From assembly GCF_008086045.1 (NCBI RefSeq), contig NZ_VSEY01000027.1:62001-126000 (forward strand): 64,000 nucleotides of DNA. The letters are read 5' to 3'. Source of the DNA: Nonomuraea sp. PA05 (GTDB taxonomy: Bacteria; Actinomycetota; Actinomycetes; Streptosporangiales; Streptosporangiaceae). A model generated the notes under the pieces. It saw only the letters and a program-made list of their open reading frames with translations. It was not told where the DNA came from and made no database searches. The translations under genes were made by a program, and so were the position numbers. This document shows positions 34,005-41,420 of this stretch, one piece after another. Each line of letters opens with the position of its first letter. The stretch's first letter is position 1.

Positions 34005-34217
34005 ATGTGTAGAAGCATCAAGACCCTCCGCCCGCCGTACACCGAGGACGTGACCGAGGAGGACGTGCGGGCAGCGGCCCTCCAGTACGTCAGGAAGATC
34101 TCCGGCTTCCGCGCGCCCGCGTCGCACAACGCCGAGGCGTTCGACAAGGCCGTCGAGGCGATCACCAAGGCCTCGGAGGAGTTGCTGGGGGCGCTCCAAG
34201 TTCGCGGGAGTCGTTGA
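34005..34217 (+). CDS. DUF2277 family small protein
   Basis: A 70-residue protein beginning Met-Cys-Arg-Ser-Ile-Lys-Thr-Leu-Arg and continuing 'VTEEDVRAAALQYVRKISG', the signature of the conserved DUF2277 family. Function unknown. It starts 4 bp after the second iclR gene and is probably transcribed with it. Confidence 0.85.
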   Translation: MCRSIKTLRPPYTEDVTEEDVRAAALQYVRKISGFRAPASHNAEAFDKAVEAITKASEELLGALQVRGSR

Positions 34218-34280
34218 CAGGGCCTGCCCGTCGGAGAAGTCTCCCCGGTGTAACCCCCAGCGAGCCCCCAGGGAGCTGTC

Positions 34281-36185
34281 ATGATCAGCGGGTTGTACCA
34301 GGGACAGGACGGCGACTCCCGGCTGGCGCTGCGCGTCGACGTCGACGGCGCCAGGCCCATGGGGCGGGTCAGCGGCGACCTGTTCACCGTGGCCGGGGCG
34401 ACCACCTCCTACGTCGGCTCGTTCGTGGTCCACAACGCCGTCGTGCGCGACGGGCGGATCCAGGGGGCCGGGGAGTTCACGTTCGGCACGCCGGTGCACG
34501 ACGTGAGCGTCACGATCACCGAGGAGTCCGCGACGGCCGCCGTCGCGGGGCGCACCTACCAGGTCTCGTTCGTCTCGCCGCGCTTCCGCAGCGCGCTGCT
34601 GGAGGTGGACTCCGTGGTCGGGACGGTGCCGTTCGCGGCCTACCCCACCGGGTCGCTGCCGGGGCCCGGCGGGTCGCCGGCCAGGGAGCTGACGGTGGTG
34701 TCGGCGTACGCGGAGGCGGGCATCGAGCTGACCATGGCCGAGCCGGGCGTGATCCCTGTCGAGGGCTCGGGCATGGACCTGGCCTGGGACGACGCCGAGC
34801 TGCACCACGCGATGACGCGGCACTTCAGCGCGTTCGGCGACGCCGTGGCGTGGCGGCTGTGGCTGCTGGTGGCCAGCAAGCACGTGGGCGGCTACCGGGG
34901 CATCATGTTCGACTACAACGACGCCCACCAGCGGCAGGGGGCCGCCGTCTTCTACGACGCGATCAAGGGTGACACGCCGCAGGCGCAGCGGGCGCAGCTC
35001 CGCACGTACGTGCACGAGCTCGGCCACGCCTTCAACCTGCTGCACTCCTGGCAGAAGAACCTGGCCACCCCGCCCCAGCCTCTCGGCCCCAGCGGCGGCT
35101 TCGGCGACCTGTCCTGGATGAACTACGTGCAGAACTACCGCCCCGGCGGCGAGCAGGGCTACTGGGCCGCCTTCCCCTTCCAGTTCACCGACGCCGAGCT
35201 GATCCACCTGCGTCACGGCTTCTACCGCGACGTCGCCATGGGCGCGAACGCCTTCGGCACCGGCGCCGCCGAGATCGACGCCTTCGAGCAGCCCGTCGAG
35301 GACCGCTCAGGGCTGCGGCTGGAGCTGCGCGCCAAGGAGTCGTACGAGCTGGGCGAGCCCGTCGTCGTGGAGCTCAAGCTGGCCTACACGGCCGAGCCGC
35401 GCACCACGCACGGCCACCTGCACCCCGACACCGAGTTCACCCAGGTCTCGATCACCCAGCCGGGCGGCAGGACCGTGCTGTACCGGCCGATGATGCGGCA
35501 CTGCGTGGACACCTCCCCAGAGATCCGCCTCGACCCGGGCAACCCGGCCATCTACCGCAGCGCGTACATCGGGCACGGCCGGGACGGCCACTACTTCCAG
35601 CTTCCCGGCGAGTACCAGCTCCGCGCCCAGTACATCGCCGCCGACGGCTCCCGCATCGTCTCCCCCGCCTGCCCGATCAGGGTGCGCCTGCCCGTCAGCC
35701 GCGACGACCACCTGGTGGCCGAGCTGATGCTGGGCGAGGACCAGGGCAAGCTGTTCTCGCTGATGGGCTCCGACTCGCCTGCGCTGCGCTCGGGCAACGA
35801 GGCGCTGGACGAGGTCATCAGCCGGTACGGCGACCACCCGCTGGCCGTCCACGCCCGCCTGGTCAAGGGGCTCAACGCCGAGCGGGAGTTCAAGGAGCTG
35901 ACGCCGGGCAACCGGCTGCGCATCCGCCCGCCGGACCCGAAGCAGAGCATCGAGCACCTGACGGCCGTGGCGCGGGACGCGAGCATCGACAACATCACGC
36001 TGAACCTGGCGATGCGGCGGCTGGCCAGGGCGGAGGCGCGGCAGGGCGACATGGTGCGGGCCAACGCGGTCATGGACCAGATGGTCGCCACGTTCGAGGC
36101 CAAGGGGGTCAACGACATCATCCTGGGTCAGATCCGGCGGCAGGCGGAGCTGACGAAGGCCGCGCTGGGGGCCGAGATGTCGTGA
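34281..36185 (+). CDS. Metzincin-like zinc metalloprotease, cytoplasmic, unknown role
   Basis: A 634-residue protein with no signal peptide or membrane segment. 'HELGHAFNLLH' at residues 245-255 is a zincin site of the form HExxHxxNxxH, and 25 residues later 'LSWMNY' (Met280) fits a metzincin Met-turn. The usual Gly of HExxHxxGxxH is Asn here. The preceding region (residues 1-160) looks beta-rich. The following one (about 320-470) looks like an immunoglobulin or beta-sandwich domain, with polar and His-rich parts ('TTHGHLHPDTEF'), and the C-terminal part (about 490-634) is helical. I do not recognise the family. The ATG at 34281 has a good RBS (AGGGAG). The neighbours do not reveal a function. 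Confidence 0.65.
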   Translation: MISGLYQGQDGDSRLALRVDVDGARPMGRVSGDLFTVAGATTSYVGSFVVHNAVVRDGRIQGAGEFTFGTPVHDVSVTITEESATAAVAGRTYQVSFVSPRFRSALLEVDSVVGTVPFAAYPTGSLPGPGGSPARELTVVSAYAEAGIELTMAEPGVIPVEGSGMDLAWDDAELHHAMTRHFSAFGDAVAWRLWLLVASKHVGGYRGIMFDYNDAHQRQGAAVFYDAIKGDTPQAQRAQLRTYVHELGHAFNLLHSWQKNLATPPQPLGPSGGFGDLSWMNYVQNYRPGGEQGYWAAFPFQFTDAELIHLRHGFYRDVAMGANAFGTGAAEIDAFEQPVEDRSGLRLELRAKESYELGEPVVVELKLAYTAEPRTTHGHLHPDTEFTQVSITQPGGRTVLYRPMMRHCVDTSPEIRLDPGNPAIYRSAYIGHGRDGHYFQLPGEYQLRAQYIAADGSRIVSPACPIRVRLPVSRDDHLVAELMLGEDQGKLFSLMGSDSPALRSGNEALDEVISRYGDHPLAVHARLVKGLNAEREFKELTPGNRLRIRPPDPKQSIEHLTAVARDASIDNITLNLAMRRLARAEARQGDMVRANAVMDQMVATFEAKGVNDIILGQIRRQAELTKAALGAEMS

Positions 36186-36219
36186 GCGCCACTGGATCCC
36201 ACGCTCTATTTTCGTAGGC

Positions 36220-37020
36220 GTGCGGATCATCTCTCTCAACGCGTGGGGCGGCGCGATGTTCGACGACCTCGCCCGCTGGCTCGACACCTGTGACGCCGAC
36301 GTCCTGTGCCTTCAGGAGGTGACCCACACCCCGGCGGTCACGGGCTGGACCCGGTTCGAGGACGACGAGCGGTCGCTGCCGCAGCGGGCCGACCTCCTGG
36401 GCGACGTGCGTTCCCTGCTCCTCCACCACCACGGCCTGTTCGCGGTGAGCGACTCCGGCCCGGTCCAGGATCAGGAGGGGCGTACCCATCGGGAGGACTT
36501 CGGGCTCGCCACGTTCGCCGCCACGGCGCTGCCGCTCGTCGGCGTGCGGTCGGCGTTCGTGCACGGCGCGTACGTCGAGCACGACCGCTACCCGAGCGGC
36601 GGCCGGCCGCGCGCCGCGCTGGCCGTGCGGGTCTTCGACCCGGCGGCACGGCGGTTCGTCACCGTCGTCAACCTGCACGGCCTGCGGGACCCGGCGGGGA
36701 AGGCCGACACTCCCGATCGCCTCGCGCAGGCGGAACGGCTCGCGGAGCTCGTCGCGAGCGTGCGCGAGGAGGGCGACCTGACCGTGGTGTGCGGCGACTT
36801 CAACGTGCTGCCCGGCAGCGAGACGTTCCGGGTCCTCGCCGGGCTCGGGCTGACCGACCTGGTGCTGGACGCCGACACCAGGACGTCCCGCTACCCCAAG
36901 CCAGTCCGGCACGCGAGCTACCTGCTCGTCTCCGACCCCGCCGCCGTCAAGCACTTCGAGATCGTGGCGACGCCGGAGGTCTCCGACCACCGGGCGCTGC
37001 TGCTGGACCTGCGGCCCTAA
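36220..37020 (+). CDS. Endonuclease/exonuclease/phosphatase (EEP) family protein
   Basis: A 266-residue EEP-fold hydrolase. 'ISLNAWGG' (metal Asn), 'LCLQEV' (metal Glu), 'VNLHGL', 'CGDFNVLPGS' (catalytic Asp-x-Asn) and 'SDHRALLLD' (Asp-His pair) are all present, so it should be an active Mg-dependent phosphodiesterase. It has no signal peptide, so it is intracellular. The substrate could be DNA, a nucleotide or a phospholipid head group. The GTG at 36220 lies 10 bp after a TA-rich box (about 36205-36212) and without an RBS, so the mRNA may be leaderless. The stop overlaps the end of the convergent gene by 4 bases. Confidence 0.85.
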   Translation: MRIISLNAWGGAMFDDLARWLDTCDADVLCLQEVTHTPAVTGWTRFEDDERSLPQRADLLGDVRSLLLHHHGLFAVSDSGPVQDQEGRTHREDFGLATFAATALPLVGVRSAFVHGAYVEHDRYPSGGRPRAALAVRVFDPAARRFVTVVNLHGLRDPAGKADTPDRLAQAERLAELVASVREEGDLTVVCGDFNVLPGSETFRVLAGLGLTDLVLDADTRTSRYPKPVRHASYLLVSDPAAVKHFEIVATPEVSDHRALLLDLRP

Positions 37021-37442
37021 CCGCCGACGCGGGAGACCGGCGCGCCGCCAACACAAGTGATCTTGAGTTCGAGTTCCTCGCCCTCCTCGGGCTCGAACTC
37101 GACCTTCGCCTCCCGCGCCGGCCCCCGCCCGACCTCGTCCACCGAGTACCCCTGGGCGGGGCTCCACGAGCGCAGCGTGACCAGGTCGCCGTCGCAGGAG
37201 GCGATCACCGTGCCGCCCGCGCTGCGGATCAGCTTGCCCTGCTGCGCCGTCTGCGACGGGGTGGCGCCGGCCGTGACGGCGGCGCGGGTGGTGGCGGTGG
37301 CGAGGGCCTCACGGACGTCCTCGCGGCTGAGCACGTGGCTGTCGGTGCCCGTCAGGCCGTTGCCGAGCAGGCCGAGCACCGCCACGGCGGCGCCGGTGGC
37401 GGCGAGCGCGGTGACCACCCACGCGACGACGAGCTTCTTCAT
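37017..37442 (-). CDS. Small secreted or anchored protein, likely two-component target
   Basis: A 141-residue protein with an N-terminal signal or anchor ('KKLVVAWVVTALAATGAAVAVLG') and a mostly polar extracytoplasmic part with an acidic Glu-rich stretch ('FEPEEGEELELKITC') and two Cys (in 'ASCDGD' and 'ITCVGG') that could form a disulfide. No known domain recognised. It is divergent from the response regulator gene (93 bp apart). The space between holds three direct repeats that probably bind that regulator, so it is likely part of its regulon. Confidence 0.75.
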   Translation of the reverse strand: MKKLVVAWVVTALAATGAAVAVLGLLGNGLTGTDSHVLSREDVREALATATTRAAVTAGATPSQTAQQGKLIRSAGGTVIASCDGDLVTLRSWSPAQGYSVDEVGRGPAREAKVEFEPEEGEELELKITCVGGAPVSRVGG

Positions 37443-37466
37443 GCCACTCAGGTTTCCCCACGTACG

Positions 37467-37496
37467 GCTAAGGCCAGGTTAAGGCGACGCTAAGGC
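37467..37496. promoter_or_regulatory. Three 11-bp-phased direct repeats, candidate response-regulator box
   Basis: CTAAGGC (37468-37474), TTAAGGC (37479-37485) and CTAAGGC (37490-37496) are spaced exactly 11 bp apart, on one face of the helix. This is how OmpR/PhoB-type regulators bind. It sits between the divergent 37442 gene and the response regulator gene, and a matching element occurs before the PepSY gene. Confidence 0.78.
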
Positions 37497-37535
37497 TGCC
37501 CGGGGCATCGCCGATGACCGTCTACGTTCTTGTAT

Positions 37536-38216
37536 ATGGCGGACATCCTGCTCATCGAGGACGACGTGGCGATCCGTACGGCGCTCAGCCGGGGGCTGTG
37601 GGACCTGGGCCACGCCGTCTCCTCCTCCCCCACGGCGCTGGAGGGCCTGCGACTGGCCGTGCAGGACCGGCCCGACCTGATCGTGCTCGACCTGGGGCTG
37701 CCGGATCTGGACGGGGTGGAGCTGCTGCGGATGTTGCGGGCGGTCAGCCGGGTGCCGGTCATCGTGGCCACGGCCCGCGACGGGGACGCCGAGATGGTGC
37801 CCGTGCTGGACGCCGGGGCCGACGACTACGTGGTCAAGCCGTACAGCGCGGCGCAGCTCGACGCGCGGGTGCGGGCCGTGCTGCGGCGGGCCGGCGGGGC
37901 GGCGCCCGAGGAGCCGCTGCGGGTGGGGGCGCTGCGGGTGGATCCGCGTGCGCGGACGGCGACGCTGGACGGGGCGGCGCTGGACCTGACGCCGCGCGAG
38001 TTCGACGTGCTGAACTATCTGGCGGCGCGGCCGGGCGAGGTCGTCACCAAGCGGGAGCTGCTGACCGAGGTGTGGCAGCTTCCCTACGGCGGCGCCGACA
38101 AGACCGTGGACGTGCACCTGTCGTGGCTGCGCAGGAAGCTGGGCGAGACGGCCGCCGAGCCGCGTTACCTGCACACGGTGCGCGGGGTCGGGGTGAAACT
38201 GGTGGAGCCGTCGTGA
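37536..38216 (+). CDS. OmpR/PhoB-family response regulator
   Basis: A 226-residue two-component regulator. Receiver domain with acidic pocket 'IEDD' (residues 7-10), phosphorylation site Asp52 ('VLDLGLPDLDG'), switch Thr/Ala ('VATARDG') and Lys in 'VVKPYS'. C-terminal winged helix (about 130-224, 'LTPREFDVLNYLAARPGEVVTKRELL', 'VDVHLSWLRRKLG'). The ATG at 37536 is preferred to a TTG two codons upstream. The stop overlaps the GTG of the kinase gene. Likely autoregulated through the direct repeats just upstream. Confidence 0.94.
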   Translation: MADILLIEDDVAIRTALSRGLWDLGHAVSSSPTALEGLRLAVQDRPDLIVLDLGLPDLDGVELLRMLRAVSRVPVIVATARDGDAEMVPVLDAGADDYVVKPYSAAQLDARVRAVLRRAGGAAPEEPLRVGALRVDPRARTATLDGAALDLTPREFDVLNYLAARPGEVVTKRELLTEVWQLPYGGADKTVDVHLSWLRRKLGETAAEPRYLHTVRGVGVKLVEPS

Positions 38217-39451
38217 GGCGGTGGCTGGCGCTGCTCGTCGCGGCCACGACGTCGCTGGTGCTGATCGCGTTGCTGGTGCCGATGGCGCTGCTGATCCGCG
38301 CGGTGGCCGAGAACGGGGCGATGAGCCGGGCCACGGCCGCCGCCGAGTCGGTCGCGGTCACGGTCGGCACGCCTGACCTGGCGCTGGCGGTGGAGCAGGT
38401 GTCGCGGCCCGTGACGGTGTTCCTGCCGGACGGCTCCACGGTGGGCACGCGAGCCGCCCGCTCCGACGCCGTGCGCCTGTCGGCGACCGGGCGCAGCGTC
38501 ACCGCCGAGACGCCCGGCGGCAGGGAGGTGCTCGTCTCGGCGCAGTCGGCCGGCGGGACGGCCGTGATCAGGGTGTTCGTGCCGGACGCCGAGCTGATGC
38601 GCGGCGTGCGGGAGGCGTGGCTGGCGCTGGCGCTGCTCGGGTTCGGGCTGGTGGCGCTGGGCATCGTGCTGGCCGACCGGCTGGCGCTGGCCGTGACGCG
38701 GCCGGTGGACGGGCTGGCCCGGGTCTCGCACCGGCTGGCCGGAGGCGACCTGACGGCCAGGGCCGAGCCTGGCGGGCCGCCCGAGGTGCGTTCCGTGGCG
38801 CTGGCGCTCAACCACCTGGCCGGGCGGATCGACGAGCTGCTGGCGGCCGAGCGGGAGTCGGTGGCCGACCTCTCGCACCGGCTGCGCACGCCCCTGACGG
38901 GCCTGCGGCTGGACGTGGAGTCGCTGCGCGACCCAGAGGAGGCGGCCCGCGTGCAGGCCAGGGTGGACGCGCTGGAGCGGGCCGTGAGCGCGGTCATCAC
39001 CGAGGCGCGGCGGCGCTCGGCCGGGCGCGACTCGTGCGACGCGGCGGCCGTGGTGCGCGAGCGGGTGCGGTTCTGGTCGGTGCTGGCCGAGGACCAGGGG
39101 CGGGAGGTGTCGGTCTCGGTGCCGGAGGAGGAGCTGCCGGTCGCGGTGGGGGCGCAGGAGCTGGCGGCGTGCGTGGACGCGCTGCTCGGCAACGTCTTCG
39201 CGCACACCCCCGAGGGGGTGTCCATGACGGTACGGCTCCGGCCCCGCCCCAAGGGAGCCCTGCTGACCGTGGAGGACGCGGGGCCAGGGTTCGAGCCCGC
39301 CCTGCTGGAGCGCGGGAACAGCGGCGGCGGCTCGACGGGGCTCGGGCTCGACATCGCCCGGCGGACCGCCGAGTCCTCGGGCGGCGGGCTGGCCGTCTCC
39401 AGGTCGGCGGAGGGCGGGGCCCGGGTGGAGCTCACCTTCTCGTCGCCTTAA
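38213..39451 (+). CDS. Sensor histidine kinase
   Basis: A 412-residue membrane kinase. Two helices (about 9-30 and 134-155) flank a small extracytoplasmic sensor of about 100 residues. Then come HAMP (about 156-210), H-box 'SHRLRTPL' with phospho-accepting His222, N-box 'NVFAHTPEG', G1 'EDAGPGF' and G2 'GSTGLGLDIA'. It starts at GTG 38213 overlapping the response regulator stop (GTGA), so the two proteins are made together. The signal is unknown; co-location with a secreted PepSY protein suggests an envelope or metal/redox cue. Confidence 0.94.
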   Translation: MRRWLALLVAATTSLVLIALLVPMALLIRAVAENGAMSRATAAAESVAVTVGTPDLALAVEQVSRPVTVFLPDGSTVGTRAARSDAVRLSATGRSVTAETPGGREVLVSAQSAGGTAVIRVFVPDAELMRGVREAWLALALLGFGLVALGIVLADRLALAVTRPVDGLARVSHRLAGGDLTARAEPGGPPEVRSVALALNHLAGRIDELLAAERESVADLSHRLRTPLTGLRLDVESLRDPEEAARVQARVDALERAVSAVITEARRRSAGRDSCDAAAVVRERVRFWSVLAEDQGREVSVSVPEEELPVAVGAQELAACVDALLGNVFAHTPEGVSMTVRLRPRPKGALLTVEDAGPGFEPALLERGNSGGGSTGLGLDIARRTAESSGGGLAVSRSAEGGARVELTFSSP

Positions 39452-39473
39452 CCGGCCTTTAGCGCCCGGTTAC
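39445..39473. promoter_or_regulatory. Second response-regulator box upstream of the PepSY gene
   Basis: Read on the minus strand, GTAACCG, CTAAAGG and TTAAGGC are spaced 11 bp apart (plus-strand positions 39467-39473, 39456-39462, 39445-39451). They match the CTAAGGC/TTAAGGC box at 37467-37496 in sequence and phase. The element overlaps the kinase stop and ends 25 bp before the PepSY ATG. Confidence 0.7.
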
Positions 39474-39497
39474 CGCAGATCGCGATTACGTAGGGCC

Positions 39498-39845
39498 ATG
39501 CGAATCACGAAGAAGCTCCTTGTTGCCGGAATCGTCTCCATCGCCGCCACCGGCGGTGCGGTCTACGCCACCGCTGCCTACGCCTCCGAGGCCGCCGCTC
39601 CCGCCGTCGCCCCCAAGGTCACGGCCGAGCAGGCCATCGGGATCGCCCTCAAGCAGGTGCCGGGCTCCTGGGTGAGCGAGCTGGACTTCGACGCCCGCGG
39701 CCAGCAGGCCGACGTCTGGGAGCTGGAGCTGACCAAGGGCGCCGAGCGCCACGAGGTGGACGTGGACGCCGCCTCGGGCAAGGTCACCAAGCAGCAGGCC
39801 GACCAGGACGACGACGACCAGAACGACGACGGTGACGACGACTGA
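39498..39845 (+). CDS. Secreted PepSY-domain protein with acidic tail
   Basis: A 115-residue exported protein. Signal peptide of about 30 residues ('KKLLVAGIVSIAATGGAVYA', then Ala-Tyr-Ala-Ser), one PepSY domain (about 42-98, 'VTAEQAIGIALKQVPGSWVSELDFD' in two strands and a helix, ending 'HEVDVDAASGKV'), and a C-terminal run of Asp/Asn that could bind cations. PepSY domains inhibit proteases or sense the envelope and are often controlled by the adjacent two-component system, as the repeat box upstream suggests here. Confidence 0.88.
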   Translation: MRITKKLLVAGIVSIAATGGAVYATAAYASEAAAPAVAPKVTAEQAIGIALKQVPGSWVSELDFDARGQQADVWELELTKGAERHEVDVDAASGKVTKQQADQDDDDQNDDGDDD

Positions 39846-39852
39846 TCTCCCA

Positions 39853-39884
39853 TGACGGCGCCGGCCCGCGGGCCGGCGCCGTCA
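39853..39884. terminator. Bidirectional terminator (32-bp palindrome)
   Basis: A perfect 15-bp stem (39853-39867 with 39870-39884) around GC lies between the convergent PepSY and EEP genes and overlaps the EEP stop codon. It is very GC-rich and without a U-tract, so it could serve both directions. Confidence 0.8.
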
Positions 39885-40652
39885 GCGCACCATCCTCATG
39901 ACGAGCGGCCGGTGGTCGGACAGCGTGCTGGTGAGCACGGACCCGCTGGTCGTGGTGATGCCACGGGTGTAGACGTAGTCGATGCGGGCGTCGCCGTGGG
40001 TGGGCTTGTTGGCGTAGCGGGCGCCGGTGTCCATCCAGCCCGCGCTGACGAACCGCTTGGACAGCGCGTCCGTCGGCGGCGCGTTGAAGTCGCCGGTGAG
40101 GACGATCCCCGTCCTGGTGCCGAAGTAGCCGAGCACCTTGGCGGCCTGCGCCTCGCGGCGGCTGACCGAGGTCGCCGACAGGCCGGGCGACAGGTGCGTG
40201 GTGAACACCCGGATCTGCGCGCCGCCGCCGAGGTCGAGCCTGACCCCGGCCATGGACCGGTTGACGGGGCAGGTCGCGAAGTCGCTGAGCTTGATCGTCA
40301 CCCGCTCGACGATCTTGTAGGAGGACAGGATCGCGTTGCCTGCCTTGCCGGGCTGCGGATCGTCGCAGGGCCCCACGTCGTCGCCCGCGCCGAAGTGCGC
40401 GTTGTCCGTGATGTCCCAGCCCAGCTCGTCGGCGAGCAGGCGGACCTGGTCAGCGTCCGGACGGCGGTGGATCTCCTGCAGCGTGACCACGTTGGCGCCG
40501 CTGTCGCGGATCACCTTGGCCATGGCCTTGATGTCGGCGTCTTCGCCGTGAATGTTCCAGTCGAGCACGACGACGTTGGCCGCCGCGGCGTTCGCCGCGG
40601 GTGCCGCCATGACGGTTAACAGGACGCAGCCCGCAATCACATGACAACGCAT
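39882..40652 (-). CDS. Secreted endonuclease/exonuclease/phosphatase family protein
   Basis: A 256-residue EEP hydrolase with a signal peptide ('CHVIAGCVLLTVMAAPAANA', cleavage probably after Ala-Asn-Ala). Active-site motifs: 'LDWNIHG', 'VTLQEI', 'TTHLSPG', 'TGDFNAPP', 'RIDYVY' and 'SDHRPLVM', so an active secreted phosphodiesterase or nuclease. It is distinct in sequence from the intracellular EEP at 36220. The next gene upstream on the same strand encodes an HNH-type secreted lipoprotein, so two extracellular nucleic-acid or phosphate hydrolases sit side by side, possibly for nutrient scavenging. Confidence 0.88.
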   Translation of the reverse strand: MRCHVIAGCVLLTVMAAPAANAAAANVVVLDWNIHGEDADIKAMAKVIRDSGANVVTLQEIHRRPDADQVRLLADELGWDITDNAHFGAGDDVGPCDDPQPGKAGNAILSSYKIVERVTIKLSDFATCPVNRSMAGVRLDLGGGAQIRVFTTHLSPGLSATSVSRREAQAAKVLGYFGTRTGIVLTGDFNAPPTDALSKRFVSAGWMDTGARYANKPTHGDARIDYVYTRGITTTSGSVLTSTLSDHRPLVMRMVR

Positions 40653-40685
40653 GACTCGTGATCTTACGTTATGAACCTGTGATCG

Positions 40686-41363
40686 TCAGCAGTTGTCCAG
40701 GATGCCCTTCATGGCGTCCTTCTCCGCCGAGGTGACCCAGAGCTCGTACTTGGCCTTCACGTCCACCTGCTTGGCGATGTAGGTGCAGCGGTAGGACTTG
40801 CGGGGCGGCAGCCAGGTGGCGGCGTCGGAGTCGCTCTTCTGGCCGTTCAGCGGCCCGTCCACGGCCATGAGGTTCATCGGGTCGTTGGCGAACTCCTTGC
40901 GCTTGGTGGCCGGCCACTGCTGGGCGCCCTTCTGCCAGGCGTCCGAGAGCGGGATGACGTGGTCGATCTGCACCTCGGTGCTGGTGTCCTGGCCGCGCCT
41001 GAACTTGATGGTCTTGCCGCTGTACGGGTCGTGCAGGGTGCCGGTGAGGACGATGCAGTCGTGCGTGCCGGACTTGAACGTCTCGTCCTCCAGGTCGCGC
41101 TTGAGTATGTCGTTGCGGGTGTCGCAGCCGTTGCGGTCCACGTCCGCCCACGCCGGGCCGAACTTCTCGCGCTCGAAGCCGGTGCGCGGGGCGCGGCCCT
41201 TGACCGCCAGCTTCGCCAGCTTCTTCTTGGCGTCGGAGACCGACGCCGGGTCGGCCTTGGCGGCCTTGCCACCGCCGTCCGACGACTGCACGGCGTCGAG
41301 CCCGCCGCAGCCGGTCAGCATCGTCGCCGTGGCCAGACCCGCTATGAACGCCCGCACCCGCAC
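40686..41363 (-). CDS. HNH-type (GmrSD C-terminal-like) lipoprotein
   Basis: A 225-residue lipoprotein: GTG start, signal peptide with lipobox Leu-Thr-Gly-Cys (Cys19). The mature part contains 'VQIDHVIPLSDAWQ', 'DPMNLMAVDGPLNGQKSD' and 'YRCTYIAKQVDVKAKY', the Asp-His / Asn / Asn-x-x-Lys pattern of DUF1524/HNH nucleases found in many actinomycetes as secreted enzymes. It probably cuts DNA or RNA outside the cell while tethered to the membrane. It is 34 bp upstream of the secreted EEP gene and may be co-transcribed with it. Confidence 0.85.
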   Translation of the reverse strand: MRVRAFIAGLATATMLTGCGGLDAVQSSDGGGKAAKADPASVSDAKKKLAKLAVKGRAPRTGFEREKFGPAWADVDRNGCDTRNDILKRDLEDETFKSGTHDCIVLTGTLHDPYSGKTIKFRRGQDTSTEVQIDHVIPLSDAWQKGAQQWPATKRKEFANDPMNLMAVDGPLNGQKSDSDAATWLPPRKSYRCTYIAKQVDVKAKYELWVTSAEKDAMKGILDNC

Positions 41364-41420
41364 GCCCGCTCCTCAGACTTCCGTAGGTTCGTAAAGTCTA
41401 AGTAATGCCCAAATATGGAT

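Noticed and set aside
39853..39884. Regulatory operator for the PepSY or EEP gene
   Set aside because: The palindrome lies between the 3' ends of two convergent genes, so a terminator is the simpler reading.
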